Shown here: positions 19,277 through 26,641 of the stretch, one piece after another | Position numbering within the stretch: the first letter of the stretch is position 1 | How the letters are laid out: every line of letters starts with the position of its first letter | Source: Pseudomaricurvus albidus | GTDB taxonomy: Bacteria; Pseudomonadota; Gammaproteobacteria; Pseudomonadales; Cellvibrionaceae | Assembly: GCF_018863235.1 (NCBI RefSeq) | Contig: NZ_JAHKRS010000012.1 | Location: 1 to 64,000 of the forward strand | Length of the DNA stretch: 64,000 nt | Direction: 5' to 3' | Program-made: the position numbers and the translations under genes | Notes under the pieces: model-generated | Seen by the model: the letters and a program-made list of their open reading frames with translations, nothing else | Databases searched by the model: none | What the model was told of the DNA's origin: nothing

Positions 19277-20302
19277 TTATTCGTTACCGATAGCAGCAGA
19301 TCGCTTTTCTCTCTCGGCTTTCTGCCACTCTCTGGGTGATTTTCCCAGCCAGCGTTTGAAGTGTCGGCTAAAGACGGCGACTTCGGAATAGCCGAGTTGA
19401 AGGGCGAGATCAGTGATGTTTACCGAGTTGTAGCGCAAATGCTGCTCGGCAACATCCTGTCGGGTGGCTTGTAATATCTCCCGATAAGAGGTGCCCAGTT
19501 GTTTGAGTTTGGTTTGCAGCGTGCGAGGGTGCATGTTCAGTGTCGCTGCGACCTGCTCAACACTGCAATCTCCGCTGGGGAGGAGGCGGCCAATGACGTC
19601 CTTGATCTGGTTTTCCAGGTTGTCTGGATAGCGGTTCTGCAAGTGGTGCAAATATTCAACGAAGTGTTTATTTAGGGCTGCCTGGTCCTGATGATTCCGT
19701 CCCTCCAATTTAATCTTGGGTAATTGCAGGCCATTGAAGGGTTGGTTGAATTTAATGTGCTGAAAATTCAACTTCTGAAGCTGGCTCAGGTCATCAGGTT
19801 CTGGCTGCATGAAGTGCAAGATAAAAGAAAATTGATCGGTATTGATGAGGTCGGCAACAAAGATCGCCATTTGAGCGACACTCAATTGCATCAATTGGTG
19901 AATGCCCTGGGAACTGGTGAGATTAATGACCAGGGATAGCCGGATGGAATCCCCGTGGGGTTGTGGCTCCAGCCTTACCCCTGAGGCATGCAGATAAAGG
20001 TACTGATTTGCGGCGTTCAGAGCTTCGCCAACAGTGGATTCCCGTGACACCAAAACCGGCAAGTCACCCAGAACATTGGAGTTTTGACGCTGTGCCAGTA
20101 GTAAGCCAAAGAATGGCGCATGACAACGTCTTGCACAGAGTTCCATTAGCTCAGCTACCCTATTATAAGCAATATAGGTGTTGGGGTTTCTGAACTGCGA
20201 CTGGCGTAAACCCAGGGATTCAATCAGCTCGATGGGGTTTTCACCCAGATCGTGAATCAGCTTCTCTATGCCATCTACAGCACCACTTCTCACTAAATAC
20301 AT
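19277..20302 (-). CDS. AraC family transcriptional regulator
   Basis: A 341-residue regulator with an N-terminal arabinose-binding-like sensing domain of the type seen in AraC activators of catabolic genes (residues about 15-200) and a C-terminal double helix-turn-helix (about 245-330; SVEQVAATLNMHPRTLQ, then LGYSEVAVFSRHFKRWLG). I chose ATG 20302 because AGGA lies 8 nt upstream and because a perfect operator-like inverted repeat occupies the sequence a TTG start at 20338 would need to code. It is divergent from the SDR-cupin-dehydrogenase genes and most likely controls them; the inducer is unknown. Confidence 0.9.
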   Translation of the reverse strand: MYLVRSGAVDGIEKLIHDLGENPIELIESLGLRQSQFRNPNTYIAYNRVAELMELCARRCHAPFFGLLLAQRQNSNVLGDLPVLVSRESTVGEALNAANQYLYLHASGVRLEPQPHGDSIRLSLVINLTSSQGIHQLMQLSVAQMAIFVADLINTDQFSFILHFMQPEPDDLSQLQKLNFQHIKFNQPFNGLQLPKIKLEGRNHQDQAALNKHFVEYLHHLQNRYPDNLENQIKDVIGRLLPSGDCSVEQVAATLNMHPRTLQTKLKQLGTSYREILQATRQDVAEQHLRYNSVNITDLALQLGYSEVAVFSRHFKRWLGKSPREWQKAEREKRSAAIGNE

Positions 20303-20321
20303 GGCTTTGATCCTGATAAGT

Positions 20322-20352
20322 GATAAGTTGACTCGCAAAATATCAACTTATC
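20322..20352. promoter_or_regulatory. Operator-like inverted repeat between araC-type gene and SDR
   Basis: GATAAGTTGA (20322-20331) and TCAACTTATC (20343-20352) are perfect 10-bp inverted arms with an 11-nt spacer, a centre-to-centre distance of two helical turns. The site lies 20 nt upstream of the regulator ATG and about 90 nt upstream of the SDR gene. It fits autoregulation and divergent control. Confidence 0.55.
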
Positions 20353-20442
20353 TTCGTAAAAAGTCAAGTCCTATGGGGTGGAGGTGACTATAGTTTGCTC
20401 AATCTAAATAAATATAAATAGTGATCGAGAGAGAGGTCTACT

Positions 20443-21207
20443 ATGCGCCTGCAAGAGAAAGTCGCTGTCATCACCGGTGCCTGTGGCGGTATTGGCCACG
20501 CTATAGTTTCAAAACTGGTTGCCGAAGGGGCGCGTGTCCTTGCAGCCGATTTATCTCAGGAAGGTTTGTCCAGGCTTCAGGAAGAGTTTGGCGACTCTGT
20601 GGCTACCTGTATTGTCAATGTGACTGATTACGATCAGGTTGCAGGGATGATCCAGCAAGCCTGTGATCACTTTGGCCGTCTGGATATCGTCATAAACAAC
20701 GCGGGCATCGGCAGTGCCAAGATGCTGATTGATCACGATCCCGTTGCCGATTTTGACGGTGTGACTGCGGTAAACCAGAAAGGTGTTTACTACGGCATAC
20801 TTGCTGCGGCCAAGAAATTCAAACAGCTCGGAACCCCAGGCGTTATTCTCAACACCTCTTCTGTCTACGGAAAAATGGCTTCCGAAATGACGTTTACCTA
20901 CAACGTCAGTAAAGCTGCTGTAGACATGATGACCAAAAACGCTGCATTGGAATTGGCGCCTCTGAATGTTCGCGTCTGTGCCATTGCTCCAGGGCGGGTA
21001 GACACTCCATTGCTGCGTCAATATGAAGCGTTGGGACTGTGGGAGCACATCCGTCGTGAACAAATGCGTGAAACCTTTACCCAGCCTGAAGAAATTGCCA
21101 ATGTCGCTGCCTTTTTGGTGAGTGACGAAGCCAACTGCATCAATGGTTGTACTGTGGATGCCGGAGATGGTTTCACCAATTTCAAATACCCCTTACTGCA
21201 ACGATAA
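20443..21207 (+). CDS. SDR family oxidoreductase
   Basis: A 254-residue classical short-chain dehydrogenase. The cofactor motif TGACGGIG starts at residue 11, NNAG lies at 85-88, and the catalytic set is a serine in NTSS (137-140), Y153 and K157 (YNVSK). The acidic D36 after the second strand favours NAD(H). GAGAGAGG gives a good ribosome site before the ATG. It is first in a plus-strand run with the cupin and the zinc-type dehydrogenase, opposite the AraC regulator, so oxidation of an alcohol or ketone intermediate in a catabolic route is likely; the substrate is not known. Confidence 0.92.
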   Translation: MRLQEKVAVITGACGGIGHAIVSKLVAEGARVLAADLSQEGLSRLQEEFGDSVATCIVNVTDYDQVAGMIQQACDHFGRLDIVINNAGIGSAKMLIDHDPVADFDGVTAVNQKGVYYGILAAAKKFKQLGTPGVILNTSSVYGKMASEMTFTYNVSKAAVDMMTKNAALELAPLNVRVCAIAPGRVDTPLLRQYEALGLWEHIRREQMRETFTQPEEIANVAAFLVSDEANCINGCTVDAGDGFTNFKYPLLQR

Positions 21208-21292
21208 AAACTGAACCGGGTCGCGGTCGATCGATGTTATAGCGACTGGGCTCACTATCCTTAGCGATAACCTGTAAAAGAGAGAAATAATC

Positions 21293-21802
21293 ATGGCATT
21301 ACCTGACGTTATTAATCACCAGGATTTACTGTTAACTCTGAATACCAATGAAGAGCCTATAGTGAAAGAGGCTTTACCAGGTGTGGATGTCTGGCCACTG
21401 TTCCTGGATCCAGAAAATGGTATATGGGTCATTCGTGCAAAATTTAAACCCGGCGTGACTTTGCCAAAGCATTTCCACACTGGTGTGGTGCATTTCTACA
21501 CCACCGCTGGTCGTTGGAATTATCTGGAGTATCCTGATCAGCCTCAAACAGCAGGTTCTTACCTGTACGAGCCAGGCGGTTCAATCCATACCTTCCATTG
21601 TCCGGAAGACTCCGAAGAAGGTGCCGATGGTTTTATGGTAATTACCGGTTGTAATGTGAACTTTGATGAAGATGGCAACTTCATGAACATCATGGATGCA
21701 GGCTGGATTGAACAGGTTGTTGTGGAAGTCGCCAAAGCACAAGGTATCGACAAGCTGCGCTATATCAAGCCTAAAGCCGGCGCTGGAATGTCAATCGACT
21801 GA
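21293..21802 (+). CDS. Cupin, 2,4'-dihydroxyacetophenone dioxygenase-like
   Basis: A 169-residue single-domain cupin. PKHFHTGVVHFYTTAG provides the first metal-ligand motif (two or three histidines and possibly an upstream acid), and PGGSIHTFHCPED the second. The overall pattern (WPLFLDPENGIWVIRAKFKPG, then GCNVNFDEDGNF) matches proteins annotated as 2,4'-dihydroxyacetophenone dioxygenase family, in which a metal cupin cleaves an aromatic ketone side chain with oxygen. Only family-level assignment is supported; related cupins can be isomerases or sensors. AGAGAGAAA precedes the ATG. It sits between two dehydrogenases. Confidence 0.82.
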   Translation: MALPDVINHQDLLLTLNTNEEPIVKEALPGVDVWPLFLDPENGIWVIRAKFKPGVTLPKHFHTGVVHFYTTAGRWNYLEYPDQPQTAGSYLYEPGGSIHTFHCPEDSEEGADGFMVITGCNVNFDEDGNFMNIMDAGWIEQVVVEVAKAQGIDKLRYIKPKAGAGMSID

Positions 21803-21858
21803 AAATAGTTGACGCCGTCTAATACGGCATAATCACATTACATAAATCCTTTAGAGAG

Positions 21859-21888
21859 CGGTATTGCCCGATCATGCGGGTAATACCG
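21859..21888 (+). other. Intercistronic hairpin between cupin and dehydrogenase genes
   Basis: CGGTATTGCCCG and CGGGTAATACCG form a 12-bp stem with one G-U pair around ATCATG. No T run follows, so read-through is expected. A smaller GCCGT/ACGGC hairpin lies just upstream (21813-21828). Together they may set differential stability or expression along the transcript. Confidence 0.5.
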
Positions 21889-21901
21889 AAGGTAAAGAAT
21901 A

Positions 21902-22963
21902 ATGACTCAGATGAATTCTCTGGTAATGAGAGATGGTGGAATCCATCTTGAAACTGCCGATATCCCTGTGCCTGCTTCGGGTCAGGTGTTAGTCAAAAGC
22001 CTGGCTTGTGGAATCTGCGGGTCCGATTTACATTTAACCCGTCATTACAAAGAAATCTTTGCCTTTTACCAAAAGCTCGGCCTGATGAGTAGCCAACAGG
22101 ATGAGCACACTGAAGTGATGTTGGGGCATGAGTATTGCGCAGAGATCGTCAGTTATGGCCCTGATACACAACAAAGCTTGCCCGTTGGCAGCAAAGTAAC
22201 TTCAATACCTTTTCTGGTATCACAGAATAACGCCGGTATTGGTGTGACTCCTGGGCTTTCAGGTGCTTATTCAGAGTACTTCATCATGGATGAGGTTCTG
22301 TTGCTGCCTGTTCCTGACCATGTACCAGCTGAGGCAGCGGCTTTGACTGAGCCTTTGGCGGTTGGTCTGCATGCTGTAAATCGAAGTGAGATTCAGGCGG
22401 AAGATGTGGCTCTGGTCACCGGTTGTGGTCCTATTGGCTTGGCAGTGATTTCTGCTTTACACCGGCGTGGTATCAAAAACATCGTAGCATCCGACATGCA
22501 GGCAGATAAGCTGGAAAAAGCCAAAGTGTTCGGCGCCCAGCATGTTGTAAATCCTAAAGATCAGGACGAAATGCAGCTGGCTGCCAGCGTTGCCGGTGAG
22601 CGTAAAGTCTTCATTTTTGAATGCATTGGTGTACCTCGCATTATCAAAGACTTTATCGAGCGATGCCCGCCAAAATCAACACTGGTTGTTACAGGTATTC
22701 ACACGTCTGAATCATCCGTTAACTACGCCTACGCGACCGTTAAGGAACTTGATCTTAAATTCACTTATTACTATACGCCAGAAGAGTTTGCAGAATGTCT
22801 GCAGGCCATCGCTGATGGTCATGTTGAGTGGCAGTCTCTGTTGACCGGAAAGGTTGGTATAGATGGTGTTGGCAAGGCGTTTGATCTTTTGGCAGCCGGT
22901 AGTGATCAAACCAAGATTGTCATTGAACCTTGGCGTCAAGGTGATTTGGAAATCCTGAATTAA
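21902..22963 (+). CDS. Zinc-type medium-chain alcohol dehydrogenase
   Basis: A 353-residue MDR dehydrogenase. GICGSDLH (C39 as catalytic zinc ligand) and GHEYCAE (histidine and glutamate) mark the catalytic zinc site, and GCGPIGLAVISAL the NAD-binding fold. The usual four-cysteine structural zinc lobe after the GHE motif is absent; residues there read VSQNNAGIGVTPG. This resembles sorbitol- or butanediol-type members without structural zinc. It ends the SDR-cupin-dehydrogenase run and is followed by a terminator before the TonB receptor gene. The substrate is unknown. Confidence 0.9.
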   Translation: MTQMNSLVMRDGGIHLETADIPVPASGQVLVKSLACGICGSDLHLTRHYKEIFAFYQKLGLMSSQQDEHTEVMLGHEYCAEIVSYGPDTQQSLPVGSKVTSIPFLVSQNNAGIGVTPGLSGAYSEYFIMDEVLLLPVPDHVPAEAAALTEPLAVGLHAVNRSEIQAEDVALVTGCGPIGLAVISALHRRGIKNIVASDMQADKLEKAKVFGAQHVVNPKDQDEMQLAASVAGERKVFIFECIGVPRIIKDFIERCPPKSTLVVTGIHTSESSVNYAYATVKELDLKFTYYYTPEEFAECLQAIADGHVEWQSLLTGKVGIDGVGKAFDLLAAGSDQTKIVIEPWRQGDLEILN

Positions 22964-22995
22964 TTCCCTGATTTAATCCCATAACTCCTAATCTT

Positions 22996-23026
22996 AAAGC
23001 CCGCTAAGGGCTTTAACGGGTTTTTT
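22996..23026 (+). terminator. Terminator after the dehydrogenase gene
   Basis: AAAGCCC and GGGCTTT form a 7-bp stem with a 5-nt loop; an overlapping CCCG/CGGG pairing leads directly into T6. It lies 32 nt after the stop codon. Confidence 0.7.
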
Positions 23027-23105
23027 CGTCCTGTGATTAGGCTCAGAGATAGAAGTAACTAAAAAAGCAAAATAATTGCTAATAAAATAAGTGTGAGGAA
23101 GAGAG

Positions 23106-25616
23106 ATGAAAACCGTCAAGATGTCCTTGTTGAGTGCTGTGATTGCTGGTGTGGCAGGAAATTCCGGTGCGGCACTGGCAAATAATTTAGCCCTGGAAGA
23201 AGTGGTTGTTACCGCACAAAAGCGTACACAAAGTCTTCAGGATGTCCCCATTTCTGTCAGCGCAATGTCCGCTGAAAAAATGGCCAACTCTGGTGTCAAT
23301 AATTTTGAAGATGTCTCCGCGTATGTGCCCAACTTCTCGGTGACAGAAAGTGCAGTTGGTGATCGAATCAGCATCCGAGGGATCGCTTCAGGTGAGCAGG
23401 CGGGTTTTGAGCAGTCTGTCGGTACATTTGTAGACGGTGTCTACCGTGGCCGTGGTGTCCAGATTCGTAATGCCTTTATGGATGTCGAGATGGTAGAGGT
23501 TCTGCGCGGTCCTCAGGGAACCCTGTTCGGAAAAAACACCATCGCAGGTGCATTGAACATCCATTCAGCAAAACCAACCGATGAGTTCGAGGCTGAGATT
23601 TCAGCGGGTTACAATGTTGATTTTGATGAAACCGATATCGAAGCGTATGTTTCTGGTCCTTTGACTGATACATTGCGGGCTCGTCTGGCGGTTATGGATC
23701 GCAAGATGGACGAAGGTTGGGTTGATAACCTTTACTACGACAAAGAAGGCCCATTGAAAGATGAACAGGCAGCTCGGGTAACTCTGGAATGGGATGTCAG
23801 TGACTTTACTCTGTTGACCTTCCGTTACGAAGATTATCGTTTCGATGATGGTGCTATGGGCTTTACCATGAAAGAAGCGGGTCCTCTGGAAGCGCTCGGT
23901 TCATTCAACAGCCGTGATGAATCCTTTATTGGTAATTCAGGACCTGTGATGGACTTTGGTTCGGACAGCGTTATGGAAGGCGATAGCCAGGAAGCTTCCA
24001 TTACTGTCGAAACCCAATTCGAAGCCGGTACCTTGACGGGAATTCTGGCACACTCTCAGTATCAGTATGATCGTTTCCTGGATGCCGACTTTTCCGGTGT
24101 GAACGGCTTACGTTTTGATGATACTGAAGATTTCAAACAAAACAGTCTGGAAGTACGCTTTGCGTCTGAAGCCGGCGGCAGTTTCGAATACATTACCGGG
24201 TTGTTTTATCAACAGCAGGATATGACCGTTGATGGTTTGTCCTACTTTAACCTGCCTGCACTGCAAGGCATCCTGAATGCAGGCTGCCAGGCTAATTTGG
24301 GGGCTGCATACGGCAGTGCTTATGTGGCTAATGACGCAGTTCAGACCGCCATTAACACTTCTGCCTTTGGTAATGCTGCTCTGGCCAATACCTGTGCACA
24401 GGCTGCAGCGTTTGACGGCGTAGGTACTGGTGTCAATCGTTACGCCAAGTTGGATCAGGATACTGAAACCCTGGCGTTGTTTGCACAGGGTACCTGGAAT
24501 CTCTCTGATACGGTTCGACTGACTCTTGGCGTTCGTTATACGGAAGAAGAGAAAGAAGCTGAGCAACTGGTTTACGCAGCGGATTTCGGCAGCCGTAATA
24601 CCAATCAATCCTCCGATCCTTTAGTGACTGCTCTTGCGCAAACCGTGGGTGAGTTCACAGCTCACAGCTATACCTCGGATGATCCAGGCATGACTCGGGA
24701 TGAGAAAAGCTTTACCTGGTCTTCTAATATCCAATGGGATGTTAATGAAAGCGTGATGGCTTATGCGACGGCTTCTACTGGGTACAAGTCTGGCGGTTTT
24801 AACTCGTTTTACATGGGGCAATCGGGTGGTGTGGGTGCAAACTCAAATGATGTGAGCTTCGATGAAGAAGAAGTATTAACCTTCGAGGTGGGCGCCAAGA
24901 TGACCATGCTGGATGGTGCAGCAGAAGTGAATGTGGCTGTTTTCCATACCCAGTTTGATGATCTCCAGGCTTCTATCTTCAGTGGCGGTACTACCTTTGA
25001 AGTACAGAATGCTGCTAAAGCCACTTCTCAGGGTATTGAGATTGATGGTCGTTGGCGCGCCACAGAGAAACTGACGGTTTCAGGTTCTCTGGGATGGATC
25101 GACTTTGAGTACGATGATTTTGCGAATCAGGCTTGTTACAACAGCCAGTTCCTCGAAGCGCGTCAAAGTGCCTTCGATGCTGCCGCTACCGACGCCGAGA
25201 AAGCTTTAATTGCACTGACTTACAACAATGGCAGTTGTGCTGCTCAGGCGGTTAACGATCTGGAAGGTAAAACGTCTTCTCATACTCCCAAGTTGTCAGC
25301 TTCCATGAGCTTCAACTATCTGGAGCAATTTGGTGATTACGAGTTGGTTTCAAATCTTGACCTGAACTACATGGACGAAGTCTATCGTCAGGACGACCTT
25401 GATCCAATTTCTCTGGATGACTCCAATGTCAAGGTCAATGCTTCCCTGACCTTTGGTCCTCAGTCTGGCCTTTGGGATGTGTCATTGATCGGCAAAAATC
25501 TAACAGATGAAGAAACCTTTACTTATATCAACGATGTGCCTTTGTTTAACGGCTCTCATGATATAAGCCCTAATGCTCCGCGCTCGGTAACTGTGAGAGG
25601 CCGTTTGCGGTTCTAA
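23106..25616 (+). CDS. TonB-dependent outer-membrane receptor
   Basis: An 836-residue outer-membrane active transporter. The signal peptide ends near ALA at residue 25 and is followed at once by a TonB-box-like LEEVVVTAQKR. A plug domain (IRGIASGEQAG, VDGVYRGRG, EVLRGPQGTLFGKN) and a beta-barrel ending in RGRLRF (terminal Phe) follow. Of the type common in sphingomonads and marine gammaproteobacteria for hydrophobic or carbohydrate nutrients rather than a clear siderophore receptor. A loop at about residues 380-445 is Ala/Asn-rich with two cysteines, probably extracellular. It lies between the cupin operon and a second SDR gene, so it probably imports the substrate of that pathway. Confidence 0.93.
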   Translation: MKTVKMSLLSAVIAGVAGNSGAALANNLALEEVVVTAQKRTQSLQDVPISVSAMSAEKMANSGVNNFEDVSAYVPNFSVTESAVGDRISIRGIASGEQAGFEQSVGTFVDGVYRGRGVQIRNAFMDVEMVEVLRGPQGTLFGKNTIAGALNIHSAKPTDEFEAEISAGYNVDFDETDIEAYVSGPLTDTLRARLAVMDRKMDEGWVDNLYYDKEGPLKDEQAARVTLEWDVSDFTLLTFRYEDYRFDDGAMGFTMKEAGPLEALGSFNSRDESFIGNSGPVMDFGSDSVMEGDSQEASITVETQFEAGTLTGILAHSQYQYDRFLDADFSGVNGLRFDDTEDFKQNSLEVRFASEAGGSFEYITGLFYQQQDMTVDGLSYFNLPALQGILNAGCQANLGAAYGSAYVANDAVQTAINTSAFGNAALANTCAQAAAFDGVGTGVNRYAKLDQDTETLALFAQGTWNLSDTVRLTLGVRYTEEEKEAEQLVYAADFGSRNTNQSSDPLVTALAQTVGEFTAHSYTSDDPGMTRDEKSFTWSSNIQWDVNESVMAYATASTGYKSGGFNSFYMGQSGGVGANSNDVSFDEEEVLTFEVGAKMTMLDGAAEVNVAVFHTQFDDLQASIFSGGTTFEVQNAAKATSQGIEIDGRWRATEKLTVSGSLGWIDFEYDDFANQACYNSQFLEARQSAFDAAATDAEKALIALTYNNGSCAAQAVNDLEGKTSSHTPKLSASMSFNYLEQFGDYELVSNLDLNYMDEVYRQDDLDPISLDDSNVKVNASLTFGPQSGLWDVSLIGKNLTDEETFTYINDVPLFNGSHDISPNAPRSVTVRGRLRF

Positions 25617-25651
25617 GTTTGTGACACTCTCCGTCAGTTCTAACGCTATTT

Positions 25652-25677
25652 AGGGGCCTTTTGGCCCCTTTTTTTGT
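25652..25677 (+). terminator. Terminator after the TonB receptor gene
   Basis: AGGGGCC and GGCCCCT form a 7-bp stem with a TTTT loop, followed by T7, 35 nt after the stop. Confidence 0.9.
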
Positions 25678-25762
25678 TTAGCGAATTAGCTTGTAGGGTG
25701 CTGTATCATGATTCGGTTAATTGATCTGACGAAACTTCTACAGGACTCACAGGAATATTCAT

Positions 25763-26500
25763 ATGTCTAAAGTGGCGATAATTACAGGTGCAAGCTCTGG
25801 AATTGGTGCAGCAGCTGCGAAATCCTTTCATGCGCAGGGATACAGTGTCGTATTGGCCGGCCGGGACGCAGACAGACTCAACGATGTGGCGAAGAGTCTG
25901 ATTGGTGCTGTCACTTGGACCGGGGATATAACGGCAAGCGAGGCCTGTGATCAGCTGGTCGCATTTGCTCTCTCTCAATTCGGCCGTTTGGATGTTCTGA
26001 TTAACTGCGCAGGTGTGATTCATCGTTATACGGCAGAAGAAACTACAGATGATCAGTGGCATAACACGATGGGGGTCAATCTTAACGCCCCGTTTTTTCT
26101 ATCCAGAGCTGCAATTCCTCATATGAAACAAGAGGGCGGAGTGATCTTGAATATTGCGTCTGATTGGGGATTGCAAGGAGGGCAGTTGGCGGCAGCCTAC
26201 TGTGCCAGTAAGGGAGGGCTTGTGTTAATGACCAGGGCCATGGCCCTTGACCACGCAAAAGACAAAATCCGTATTAATGCCATTTGCCCCGGTGATGTCG
26301 ACACGCCGATGTTGAAGATAGAGTCTCAGCAGCGTGGTATCGACTATGACAGCGCCATGATTGAAAACAACGCCGACAGCCCAACGGGGCGTATTACTCT
26401 GCCCGATGAGGTTGCCGCGTTATGCGTGTATTTAGCCTCTGATGTCGCAGCACAGATTACGGGAACCGCTATTCCAATTGATGGTGGAAATACGGCTTAA
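25763..26500 (+). CDS. SDR family oxidoreductase
   Basis: A 245-residue classical SDR of the FabG-like class: TGASSGIG at residues 8-15, NCAG in place of NNAG, an active-site serine in IASDWG, and the YCASKGG pair. It ends in ITGTAIPIDGGNTA as usual. The site after the second strand reads AGRD, which is compatible with NADP. AGGA lies before the ATG. It has its own promoter region after the TonB receptor terminator and is the last gene of normal composition before the GC-rich RND block. A role in the same catabolic route as the upstream genes is inference from position. Confidence 0.9.
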   Translation: MSKVAIITGASSGIGAAAAKSFHAQGYSVVLAGRDADRLNDVAKSLIGAVTWTGDITASEACDQLVAFALSQFGRLDVLINCAGVIHRYTAEETTDDQWHNTMGVNLNAPFFLSRAAIPHMKQEGGVILNIASDWGLQGGQLAAAYCASKGGLVLMTRAMALDHAKDKIRINAICPGDVDTPMLKIESQQRGIDYDSAMIENNADSPTGRITLPDEVAALCVYLASDVAAQITGTAIPIDGGNTA

Positions 26501-26641
26501 ACGATAAAAGCCTCTGGCCAGTTATTCTGTGCTTGGCTGGCTGGTTCTGTGTTTTAGACTTTGAGCAGAAGGGGGGCCTGATTTGTGTCTTCTCCTTGTG
26601 TGAATTATGCTTTTTTTCATTACTCCTAAAAGTCAGGCGTT

